This document shows positions 7,462 through 13,834 of a stretch of 13,834 bases of DNA, one piece after another. Location: assembly GCA_017391465.1 (NCBI GenBank), contig JAFOYH010000131.1, positions 1 through 13,834 of the forward strand, written 5' to 3'. The DNA comes from Lachnospiraceae bacterium. GTDB taxonomy: Bacteria; Bacillota_A; Clostridia; Lachnospirales; Lachnospiraceae. The first letter of the stretch is position 1. The number at the start of each line of letters is the position of its first letter. The notes below the pieces were generated by a model that had not been told where the DNA came from, made no database searches, and saw only the letters and a program-made list of their open reading frames with translations. Made by a program: the position numbers and the translations under genes.

Positions 7462-7489
7462 TCTGCATCAATAAATCTGCATCAATAAA
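7462..7489. repeat. 14-bp perfect tandem duplication upstream of trpB2
   Basis: TCTGCATCAATAAA occurs twice head to tail (7462-7475 and 7476-7489). It lies between the T-box terminator and the trpB2 ribosome binding site, in the leader of the read-through transcript. It is probably a slippage or duplication event. Confidence 0.8.
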
Positions 7490-7542
7490 AGCCAGCAGAG
7501 TACCTTTCATGTATATACACCCTAAAATGCTTTATATCTTAT

Positions 7543-7575
7543 AAAAAAATCCTATAGTAAAAAATTACTATAGGA
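7543..7575 (-). terminator. T-box regulated intrinsic terminator
   Basis: An 11-bp perfect stem (7550-7560 with 7565-7575) closes a 4-nt loop and is followed on the minus strand by seven T residues (7543-7549). Its 5' arm overlaps the 3' arm of the antiterminator at 7570-7575, so the two structures exclude each other. Confidence 0.92.
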
Positions 7576-7820
7576 CAGATTCTATACATTCCATCTGCGG
7601 TGCCACCTATATTCATCCTCTAACGGATGCGCTCTGCCATGTACCAACATACATGCTCCAATATAACGGTTGGAATCCGTCGCCCCTACTTCTGAGTTCA
7701 CAGATTTCAGTTTGCCCTCACAAGTCCATTCATCTCTAATATCATATCGTGTTCTCACCATCCACGACTCTCTGGGAATGCCTCTTAAAAACTACTCCTC
7801 TTGCTCATCGGTTTAAATAT
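7543..7820 (-). promoter_or_regulatory. Trp-specific T-box riboswitch controlling trpB2
   Basis: The leader binds uncharged tRNA and lets transcription continue. Stem I landmarks are visible on the minus strand: AGAGAG (7768-7773), GGTGAGA (7753-7759), and the specifier region GAATGGAC with codon UGG (Trp) at 7726-7728. The T-box core is AGGTGGCACCGCAG. The antiterminator can be drawn exactly: ATAGG (7606-7610) with CCTAT (7570-7574), and GCAGA (7594-7598) with TCTGT (7575-7579), flanking the 7-nt bulge UGGCACC (7599-7605). The bulge UGGC would pair with a GCCA tRNA end, which fits the G73 discriminator of bacterial tRNA-Trp. Specifier, bulge and downstream gene agree independently on tryptophan. 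Confidence 0.95.
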
Positions 7821-7826
7821 GGATTC

Positions 7827-7855
7827 ATTATAATGCCGCTTGACCACTTTGTCAA
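7827..7855 (-). promoter_or_regulatory. Consensus vegetative promoter of the T-box/trpB2 transcript
   Basis: TTGACA (7850-7855) and TATAAT (7827-7832) match the housekeeping-sigma consensus perfectly and are separated by the optimal 17 nt. Transcription should start near 7820, just before T-box Stem I. A perfect promoter suits a gene whose control acts by attenuation rather than at initiation. Confidence 0.9.
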
Positions 7856-7902
7856 GACAAAGCATTCAGGCATTTTCTTTTTGCACTGTAAATTATCTGA
7901 TA

Positions 7903-8835
7903 TTACTCCATGAATAAAGGTGTTGAGTAGTATCGGTCACCACTGTCCGGAAGCAAAGCAACAATGGTTTTCCCTTTGTTTTCCGGACGTTTTGCCAAAT
8001 CAATAGCCCCTTTTAAAGCAGCTCCTGAAGAGATGCCGACCAAAATACCTTCCTGTTTTGCAAGTAATTTTGCAGCCCAGAATGCATCTTCATGATCCGC
8101 TTTATAGATTTCGTCGTAAATTTCCGGATCTAAAACTGCAGGTACAAATCCTGCTCCGATTCCCTGAATCTTGTGTGCCCCTGCATTACCGCCGGAAAGT
8201 ACCGGAGAATCCATTGGTTCTAAAGCAACTAAATGTATGTCAGGATTTTTAGATTTCAAGTATGCACCGGTTCCGGTTAATGTTCCACCGGTTCCTACGC
8301 CTGCAATAAAAATATCCAATTCACCATCCGTGTCTCGCCAGATTTCCGGACCTGTTGTTTCTCTGTGCGCTTTGGCATTGGCTGGATTATCAAACTGTCC
8401 CGGAATAAAACTGTCTGGAATCTCTCTCGCCAGCTCTTCTGCTTTCGCAATAGCTCCGCTCATACCTTTTGAACCGTCCGTTAATACAATTTCTGCACCA
8501 TAGGCTTTAAGAATATTTCTTCGTTCAACGCTCATTGTCTCAGGCATAGTTAAAATGACCCGATATCCCTTTACTGCAGAAATTGCTGCAAGACCAATCC
8601 CTGTATTTCCTGATGTTGGTTCAATAATAACCGAACCCTGTTTTAATAATCCACGTTCCTCTGCATCTTCAATCATGAATCTGGCTGCACGGTCTTTGAC
8701 ACTTCCTGCAGGATTCAAATACTCGAGTTTTACAAGAATTCTCGCCTCGAGTCCTAAGTTTTTTTCAATTTTTTTCACTTCAAGTAATGGTGTATTTCCA
8801 ATCAATTCTAAAAAATTCTGATATATCTTTCCCAT
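7903..8835 (-). CDS. cysK: Cysteine synthase A (O-acetylserine sulfhydrylase)
   Basis: This 310-residue PLP enzyme makes cysteine from O-acetylserine and sulfide in the cytosol. The PLP lysine is Lys47 in NPAGSVKDRAA, the substrate loop is TSGNTG (74-79), the phosphate loop is GTGGT (181-185), and the C-terminal PDSGDRY (297-302) is intact. Length and motifs fit CysK closely. The frame opens 22 codons earlier, but the ATG at 8835 is preceded by a strong AGGAGG site and begins with the family's usual GKIYQNFLELIGNTPL; the upstream ATG would overlap the promoter. The gene has its own promoter. No clear terminator follows before the trpB2 promoter. Confidence 0.95.
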   Translation of the reverse strand: MGKIYQNFLELIGNTPLLEVKKIEKNLGLEARILVKLEYLNPAGSVKDRAARFMIEDAEERGLLKQGSVIIEPTSGNTGIGLAAISAVKGYRVILTMPETMSVERRNILKAYGAEIVLTDGSKGMSGAIAKAEELAREIPDSFIPGQFDNPANAKAHRETTGPEIWRDTDGELDIFIAGVGTGGTLTGTGAYLKSKNPDIHLVALEPMDSPVLSGGNAGAHKIQGIGAGFVPAVLDPEIYDEIYKADHEDAFWAAKLLAKQEGILVGISSGAALKGAIDLAKRPENKGKTIVALLPDSGDRYYSTPLFME

Positions 8836-8880
8836 CCTGTTCCTCCTATACAGATGAATCTCTTTTTTTCTTATGTGGCA

Positions 8881-8908
8881 AGTATAACGAACATTCCCCA
8901 TTTGTCAA
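8881..8908 (-). promoter_or_regulatory. Promoter of cysK
   Basis: TTGACA (8903-8908) and TATACT (8881-8886) are separated by 16 nt on the minus strand, 45 nt before the cysK start codon. The -35 element lies only about 10 nt past the ptsI stop, and no terminator separates them. Read-through from ptsI may therefore also feed cysK. I see no T-box or other riboswitch in this short leader. Confidence 0.75.
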
Positions 8909-8917
8909 GTCGGTTTT

Positions 8918-10537
8918 TTATGGCAAATCACGGATTCTCTGACGAACAGGCAAAACCATGGATGGTGAAACCGACAATTCGTCAATCCCCATATCTATAA
9001 AATCCCCCGTCAATTCGAGATCAGCCCCGAGTTCTCCACAAATACCAACCCATATGCCTGCATCATGACCATTGTGTATGGTCATTTTAATGAGTCGAAG
9101 TATGGCTTCATGATGGGCGTCAAAAAAAACATCCAGCTTTGGATTCTGACGATCAATAGCCAATGTATATTGAGACAGATCATTCGTTCCGATACTGAAA
9201 AAATCCACTTCTTTTGCAAGCTGATCACTGATCAATGCTGCCGCTGGTGTCTCAATCATAATGCCCTCTTCAACATCACCCATACAAACACCTGCATCTT
9301 TGAGTTCCTGACGTACTTCTGTCGCTAATTCTTTTATTTTCTTTATTTCATTCAGGGAAATGATCATTGGATACATAATCGAAATGTTTCCATAGGCACT
9401 TGCCCGATAAATGGCACGCAGCTGCGTTTTAAACAACTCGGTCTCATTCAGACAAATTCGAATCGCACGATATCCCAGAGCCGGATTCTCCTCATGTTCT
9501 AATCCAAAATATTCAATCTGCTTATCTGCTCCAATGTCTAATGTTCGAATAATGACTTTTTTTCCAGCCATGATCTCTGCGACCTGTTTATACACCAGAA
9601 ACTGTTCTTCTTCCGTTGGAAAATCTTCTTTTTCCAGATATAAAAATTCACTTCGAAACAGTCCAATACCTGCTGCATCATTTTCAAGTGCAGACATGAC
9701 ATCCGCTATGTTTCCCACATTGGCAAAAAGCTGAATCTTTTTCCCGGATTTTGTTTCATCCGACTTACCTTTTAATGTTTCAAGAAGTTTACGTTTATAC
9801 AGCTCCTTTTCTTTTTTCACTTTCATTTCATGGAGCACTTCCTGCGTGGGTTCAATATAAATATATCCGGTTGTACCATCCACAACAGCAAACTTTCCTT
9901 CGCAGTCTTTCGGAAAATCCACACCGATCACCGCAGGAATATTCATCGTACGTGCTAAAATTGCTGTATGAGAATTTGCCGAACCGAAACGTGTCACAAA
10001 CGCCAGAATCTTCGATTTATCCATCTGTACCGTTTCACTTGGTGCAAGATCATCCGCAAAAAGAATAACAGCCTGACTTTCGGTTGTTAGAGACTCTGTT
10101 TGACCCATAAGAATCTGTAACACTCGACTGGAGACATCTTTGATATCTGCAGCACGTCCACGCATGTAATCATCTTCCATTGATTCAAAAAGTGTGACAA
10201 AATGATCACACGTCATAGCCACTGCATATTCTGTATTGATTTTCTGTGTTCGGATCATATTCTCAACAGCCTCGACATAATCGATATCTGATAACATCAT
10301 CTGATGTACACGAAAAATGGCTGCATTTGCTTCTCCAACTTCATGAACAGCCTTCTCATACAGTTGTTCCAATTGTTCTTCTGCCAGAGAACAGGCTTCC
10401 TGATAACGATGGATTTCCATATCAACATCTTTCACATGTTCCCGTACAACCGGATTATCTTTCCGTTTATGGACACCAATAGTACCAATGGCAATGCCGC
10501 CAAATACCGATTTGCCTTTTATTGTTATCATATCCAT
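8918..10537 (-). CDS. ptsI: Phosphoenolpyruvate-protein phosphotransferase (PTS enzyme I)
   Basis: This 539-residue cytosolic protein moves phosphate from PEP to HPr as the first step of the sugar phosphotransferase system. The HPr-binding N-terminal domain is followed by the phospho-histidine domain with His190 in GSANSHTAILAR, then the PEP-binding TIM barrel with GIGLFRSEF (290-298), Arg331, EGIMIETPAA (424-433) and the active-site Cys500 in GICGELGAD. Compared with the classical G[GA]xxSH signature, Ser186 replaces the second Gly/Ala, but the key residues are intact. Start choice is ambiguous: ATG at 10537 is only 4 nt after AGGAGG, and ATG at 10531 is 10 nt after. ptsH is not in the window. 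truA lies 69 nt upstream. Confidence 0.95.
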   Translation of the reverse strand: MDMITIKGKSVFGGIAIGTIGVHKRKDNPVVREHVKDVDMEIHRYQEACSLAEEQLEQLYEKAVHEVGEANAAIFRVHQMMLSDIDYVEAVENMIRTQKINTEYAVAMTCDHFVTLFESMEDDYMRGRAADIKDVSSRVLQILMGQTESLTTESQAVILFADDLAPSETVQMDKSKILAFVTRFGSANSHTAILARTMNIPAVIGVDFPKDCEGKFAVVDGTTGYIYIEPTQEVLHEMKVKKEKELYKRKLLETLKGKSDETKSGKKIQLFANVGNIADVMSALENDAAGIGLFRSEFLYLEKEDFPTEEEQFLVYKQVAEIMAGKKVIIRTLDIGADKQIEYFGLEHEENPALGYRAIRICLNETELFKTQLRAIYRASAYGNISIMYPMIISLNEIKKIKELATEVRQELKDAGVCMGDVEEGIMIETPAAALISDQLAKEVDFFSIGTNDLSQYTLAIDRQNPKLDVFFDAHHEAILRLIKMTIHNGHDAGIWVGICGELGADLELTGDFIDMGIDELSVSPSMVLPVRQRIRDLP

Positions 10538-10549
10538 CTGTCCTCCTTA

Positions 10550-10573
10550 GGGCTGTTTCTTTACAAGCAGCCC
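10550..10573 (-). other. Hairpin just upstream of the ptsI ribosome binding site
   Basis: GGGCTG and CAGCCC form a 6-bp GC-rich stem with a 12-nt loop that ends 1-2 nt before the AAGGAGGA site of ptsI. There is no T-run, so it is not a terminator. It could stabilise or delimit the ptsI message or affect ribosome access. Confidence 0.5.
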
Positions 10574-10606
10574 ATCAGACAAAATCACTTATTCTTCTAT
10601 GACTGC

Positions 10607-11356
10607 CTATTCATAAAATACTTCGTCTAAATATAATCCCTGTGGCGGTAACGTCATGCCTGCCTTTTCCCGATCTTTAGTGAGAAAAACCGCTTTGATC
10701 GATTCAGGTTCACGATCCCCCGTTCCCACTTCAATCAACGTTCCTGCCATAATTCGAACCATATTATATAAAAATCCATTGCCTTCAAAAATGAAATCAA
10801 TTTCTCGTTCTTTCACTTCAAAATCGATTCGGCTCACTGTACGAATTGTCGATTTATTTGTTTTCTTAACAGATGAAAAACCCTTAAAGTCATGTTCTCC
10901 AACCATCATAGATGCTGCCTTTTTCATGAGACCCACATCCAAACGGTCAAAACAATACCATGTATATTTACGATCAAAAACACATGGCACATCTCCAATA
11001 CCTATACGATAAACATAACGTTTCGATTTTGCATTCAAACGGCTGTGAAAACGTTCAGGCACATCTGCCACATACAAAACACCGATGTCCTGCGGCAAAT
11101 ACCGATTCAGATAATATTTCATCTCCCAGCATTTCATCGTACTGTCCGTATGAAAATTCGCAACCTGACCACGTGCATGAACCCCTGCATCCGTACGTCC
11201 TGATCCAATAACTTCTATCTCTTCGCCCGTCATCTTTGAAAGAACTTCTTCAAGTTTTCCCTGAATGGTTGTTCCACCACTTTTCTTGCCAAGTCGCTGC
11301 CAGCCATCATAACGGCCACCATCATACTCTAAAAGTAATTTAATATTTCTGCTCAT
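10607..11356 (-). CDS. truA: tRNA pseudouridine(38-40) synthase
   Basis: This 249-residue enzyme isomerises uridine to pseudouridine at positions 38-40 of the tRNA anticodon arm. The catalytic aspartate is Asp56 in GSGRTDAGVHA, and the N-terminal LLLEYDGGRYDGWQ is typical of TruA. RFHSRLNAKSKRYVYRI and the later GNGFLYNMVRIMAGTL are also family hallmarks. Length is normal. The frame opens 40 codons further upstream, but that stretch contains the terminator at 11404-11440. The ATG at 11356 is preferred, after a weak AGGGG site. The gene lies downstream of that terminator and 69 nt ahead of ptsI, so a truA-ptsI transcript is likely. I could not place its promoter. Confidence 0.94.
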   Translation of the reverse strand: MSRNIKLLLEYDGGRYDGWQRLGKKSGGTTIQGKLEEVLSKMTGEEIEVIGSGRTDAGVHARGQVANFHTDSTMKCWEMKYYLNRYLPQDIGVLYVADVPERFHSRLNAKSKRYVYRIGIGDVPCVFDRKYTWYCFDRLDVGLMKKAASMMVGEHDFKGFSSVKKTNKSTIRTVSRIDFEVKEREIDFIFEGNGFLYNMVRIMAGTLIEVGTGDREPESIKAVFLTKDREKAGMTLPPQGLYLDEVFYE

Positions 11357-11403
11357 AGTATACCCCTGTATGTTTAAATTATTGATATTAACTATTTTAA
11401 ATG

Positions 11404-11440
11404 AAAAAACAGGGTATGTCCATGTCAAAGAACATCCCTG
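11404..11440 (-). terminator. Rho-independent terminator of the peptide transporter operon
   Basis: On the minus strand 11430-11440 pairs with 11410-11421. The stem has 11 bp including one T-G pair, a single bulged base at 11415 and an 8-nt loop, and is followed by six T residues (11404-11409). It lies about 40 nt past the ATPase stop codon, closing the ABC transporter operon before truA. Confidence 0.88.
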
Positions 11441-11481
11441 CTTCATATTTTTTCTCGATCGAATACGATTATGCATATTTC

Positions 11482-13209
11482 TTACTGAAATTTAAAACAC
11501 TTCACCCAGTGTGGTGTTACACCTTCCGGATTTAGATTCACTTTTTCCGGACGTTGTGTTGCACAAATATCACAGCGGCTTGTACAACGATGATAGAATG
11601 GACATCCTTCACTTTCTGCATCCCCGCGACTCTGTTCAGAATCCGTAATCTTTTGAAGTTTACGCTCTCCTGTCAAAATCGAATGAAATAAAAGCTGTGT
11701 ATATGGATGTTTTGGATCTTCGTAGATTTCTTCAACTTCTGCCTCCTCAACAATCTCACCGAGATACATAACGATAACTCGATTACAGAAGTTGCGTACA
11801 ATATTTAAATCATGTGAGATAAACAAATACGTCAATTCACGTGTCCGATGCAAGTCTAAAAGAAGGTTTAATACCTGAGACTGAACCGTCACATCCAAAG
11901 CCGATACAGGTTCATCCGCAACGATAAATTTGGAATCTAAAATCAAAGATCCGCCAATACTGATACGCTGGCGCTGACCCCCGGACAACTCGCTTGGATA
12001 ACGATCTGCATAAGATGGATCAAGACCAACCTGTGTCAACATCTGATCGACCAGTTCTTTTCGTTTGGCTTTATCTTGCATCCCATGGATTTTCAGGGGT
12101 TCTTCTAAAATCCAGCCAATTTTTTTTGTTGGATTTAAAGAACTGTATGGATCCTGAAAAACCAGCTGTGGATGTTCTTCTTTGACATTTAATGTTCCTG
12201 TGTAATTTTTGTTTAAACCAACAACGCACTTAGCTAACGTGGACTTACCACAGCCACTTTCTCCTACCAGGCCAAGAATCTCACCGCGCTTAATATGAAA
12301 ATCAACATTCTGAACCACATGTTTCTGTTCTTTCTTTCCAAACATTCCTTTGCCTTTGACCGAATAATACACATTCAGATTTTTAGCTTCAACAACGTAA
12401 TCTTCCTTACGCATGTCCTTTCTGTTTGTAGGAATTGCCGCAATCAAATGCTTTGTATAATCATGCTTTGGATGGTATAAAACATCTTCTGTATAACCTT
12501 CTTCAACAATCTTTCCTTTATACATAACAATAACACGCTGACAAACTTCTTTAACAACATTTAAGTCGTGAGAAATAAACAAAATGGATGTATTTGCTTC
12601 CGAATGAATCTTTCGAAGCAACTGTAAAATCTGTGCCTGAACGGTAACGTCCAAAGCTGTCGTCGGCTCATCACATACGAGAATCTTCGGCCAGCAGATC
12701 ATAGCCATGGCAATCATCACACGCTGACGCATACCACCAGACAACTGATGTGGATATTTCTGACATAACTCCTCAGGTTTTGGAAGTCCAACATTTGCCA
12801 GAATCTCGATAACTCTTTCGTGTATTTCTTCGTCTGACATGGATGTATGAATCTTTAAGCTTTCAGCCACCTGCCATCCGATCTTTTTCACCGGATTAAG
12901 AGATGTCATCGGTTCCTGAAAAACCATAGACATATCATTCCCCTGAATTTTTGCAAGTTCCTCATCGGACACTTTTAATAAATCTGTACCATTGAAGAGA
13001 ATCTCTCCGGACAAAATCTGCGCATCTGGTTTTTTAAGTCCCATAATCGTCTGAACAGTAATCGTTTTTCCAGATCCGGATTCTCCAACAATGCCAACAA
13101 TCTCTCCGCGGCCAATGGAAAAATTCACATGATCAACAACTGTATGCAGTCCCTCTTCATCCGGGAATCCAATGGTTAAATTATTGACTTCTAAAAGTTT
13201 TTCTGCCAT
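11482..13209 (-). CDS. Fused two-cassette peptide ABC transporter ATPase (DppD/DppF-like)
   Basis: This 575-residue protein joins both ATPase subunits of an oligopeptide/dipeptide or nickel-type importer in one chain. Cassette 1 has Walker A GESGSGKT (42-49), signature LSGGM (156-160), Walker B with DEP (180-182) and His214. Cassette 2 has Walker A GESGCGKS (316-323), LSGGQ (408-412), DEP (432-434) and His466. Cassette 2 is short between Walker A and the Q-loop: about 30 residues from Lys322 to Gln352, against 50 in cassette 1. A C-terminal cysteine group (Cys536, 542, 546, 549, 571), with HWVKC at the end, matches the family's C-terminal domain. The start follows AGGAG with 6 nt spacing, 9 nt after the permease stop, so translation is probably coupled. 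The substrate cannot be told from sequence. Confidence 0.92.
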   Translation of the reverse strand: MAEKLLEVNNLTIGFPDEEGLHTVVDHVNFSIGRGEIVGIVGESGSGKTITVQTIMGLKKPDAQILSGEILFNGTDLLKVSDEELAKIQGNDMSMVFQEPMTSLNPVKKIGWQVAESLKIHTSMSDEEIHERVIEILANVGLPKPEELCQKYPHQLSGGMRQRVMIAMAMICWPKILVCDEPTTALDVTVQAQILQLLRKIHSEANTSILFISHDLNVVKEVCQRVIVMYKGKIVEEGYTEDVLYHPKHDYTKHLIAAIPTNRKDMRKEDYVVEAKNLNVYYSVKGKGMFGKKEQKHVVQNVDFHIKRGEILGLVGESGCGKSTLAKCVVGLNKNYTGTLNVKEEHPQLVFQDPYSSLNPTKKIGWILEEPLKIHGMQDKAKRKELVDQMLTQVGLDPSYADRYPSELSGGQRQRISIGGSLILDSKFIVADEPVSALDVTVQSQVLNLLLDLHRTRELTYLFISHDLNIVRNFCNRVIVMYLGEIVEEAEVEEIYEDPKHPYTQLLFHSILTGERKLQKITDSEQSRGDAESEGCPFYHRCTSRCDICATQRPEKVNLNPEGVTPHWVKCFKFQ

Positions 13210-13218
13210 CGCTTTCTC

Positions 13219-13834
13219 CTATCTGGTCTGGTGCACACGCAGGCCTTCACTGATCATACTGAAACCTAAAATAATTACAACAATAATAAGCCCTGGAAAA
13301 ATAACATACCATGGTGCACTCTGCATATATCCCTGTGCATCCGAAAGCATTAAGCCCAAACTTGGTTCCGGAGGCTGAACACCAAGACCAAGATAACTCA
13401 TACTTGCTTCTGCAAGAACTGCATTGTTAAAACCAACGGTTGCACTTGTAAGCATACTTACCAACGCATTCGGCAAAATATGCACAAAAATAATTCGAAA
13501 CTTGCTCGCCCCCATAACCTGAGCACTCTTAACAAATTCCAATTCTTTATAACGAATCATCTCACTTCGAACGATACGGGCATAACTTGGAATAAACAAA
13601 ATACCCAGTGCAAGAATGACATTCATCTTTCCCGGTCCTAAAATACTGATGAAGATTAACGCTGTTAATACACTTGGAAACGCACTGATCGCGTCCGAAA
13701 TACGCATCACAACTTCATCAATCCATCCGCCAAAAAAGCCTGTAACAGAACCAATAATCGTTCCAAAAACAACACCGATGCCGACCGTACAAAGAGCAAC
13801 GAAACATGTCGTTCCCATACCATTCATGATTCGG
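13219..13834 (-). CDS. Peptide ABC transporter permease, DppC/OppC type (N-terminus beyond window)
   Basis: This is the C-terminal 204 codons of an inner-membrane permease of the binding-protein-dependent transport family. The frame stays open to the right edge, so the ATG at 13827 is internal and the true start lies outside. Several hydrophobic helices are visible. The EAA loop that docks the ATPase is FVKSAQVMGASKFRIIFVHILPN, with the invariant Gly and the ILPN ending. ASMSYLGLGVQPPEPSLG is a strong DppC/OppC hallmark. Its stop codon overlaps the ribosome binding site region of the fused ATPase, so the two genes form one operon. Its partner permease and binding protein would be expected further right. 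Confidence 0.92.
   Translation of the reverse strand, partial: RIMNGMGTTCFVALCTVGIGVVFGTIIGSVTGFFGGWIDEVVMRISDAISAFPSVLTALIFISILGPGKMNVILALGILFIPSYARIVRSEMIRYKELEFVKSAQVMGASKFRIIFVHILPNALVSMLTSATVGFNNAVLAEASMSYLGLGVQPPEPSLGLMLSDAQGYMQSAPWYVIFPGLIIVVIILGFSMISEGLRVHQTR

Noticed and set aside
7510..7519. The palindrome TGTATATACA in the trpB2 leader as an operator.
   Set aside because: Ten-base AT-rich palindromes are common by chance, it lies downstream of the attenuator, and no known regulator with this site could be named.
7860..7902. A terminator after cysK built on the GCATT repeats near 7862-7876.
   Set aside because: The two GCATT copies are direct, not inverted, repeats, so they cannot form a hairpin, and no T-run follows.
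8918..10537. Ser186 in the phospho-histidine signature of PtsI (GSANSH instead of GGxxSH) as a sign of a non-functional enzyme.
   Set aside because: His190, the surrounding SHTAILAR, the PEP-binding arginines and Cys500 are all intact. A single Gly-to-Ser change at this position is likely just lineage variation.
11423..11428. A perfect TTGACA on the minus strand upstream of truA, a possible -35 element.
   Set aside because: It sits in the loop and arm of the transporter terminator, and the nearest -10-like sequence (TAAAAT) is 23 nt away, too far for a normal promoter.

Overview
The window looks like chromosomal DNA from a low-GC, fermentative, anaerobic member of the Clostridia, probably Lachnospiraceae-like. 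The reasons are strong AGGAGG-type ribosome binding sites, a T-box leader, a sigma-54 gene, enzyme I of the PTS, a 3-hydroxybutyryl-CoA dehydrogenase and a TIGR01977-like cysteine desulfurase relative. This placement is an inference from gene content; no phylogenetic marker was analysed. I see no mobile element, CRISPR array, rRNA or tRNA gene.

All genes but one lie on the minus strand, so transcription runs from right to left. At the right edge are the end of a peptide ABC transporter operon: a DppC/OppC-type permease (cut by the window end) and a fused two-cassette ATPase, closed by a clear terminator at 11404-11440. Next come truA (tRNA pseudouridine synthase) and ptsI (PTS enzyme I), then cysK (cysteine synthase) with its own TTGACA/TATACT promoter. 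A consensus promoter then drives a Trp-specific T-box riboswitch, the stand-alone tryptophan synthase beta-like gene trpB2, and rpoN (sigma-54) 35 nt behind it. This unit ends in a terminator at 4613-4654. A long-form AlaX (Ala-tRNA editing) gene follows.

The only plus-strand gene, a YetF/DUF421 membrane protein (2605-3312), converges with alaX and diverges from a two-gene unit: a class-V aminotransferase-fold protein followed by ridA. The left edge holds the first 193 codons of hbd, preceded by about 280 nt of non-coding DNA. That DNA carries candidate promoters and a Rex-like palindrome.

The most unusual feature is the class-V aminotransferase-fold protein (1291-2424). It aligns with the cysteine desulfurase fold along its whole length, but the PLP-binding lysine, aspartate and histidine, the catalytic cysteine and the phosphate-contact residues all appear replaced. 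It reads as an intact pseudoenzyme paired with ridA. The second point of interest is the T-box: its specifier (UGG), its antiterminator bulge (UGGC, fitting a G73 discriminator) and its downstream gene all point to tryptophan. The absence of a terminator before rpoN suggests that sigma-54 synthesis may partly follow tRNA-Trp charging.
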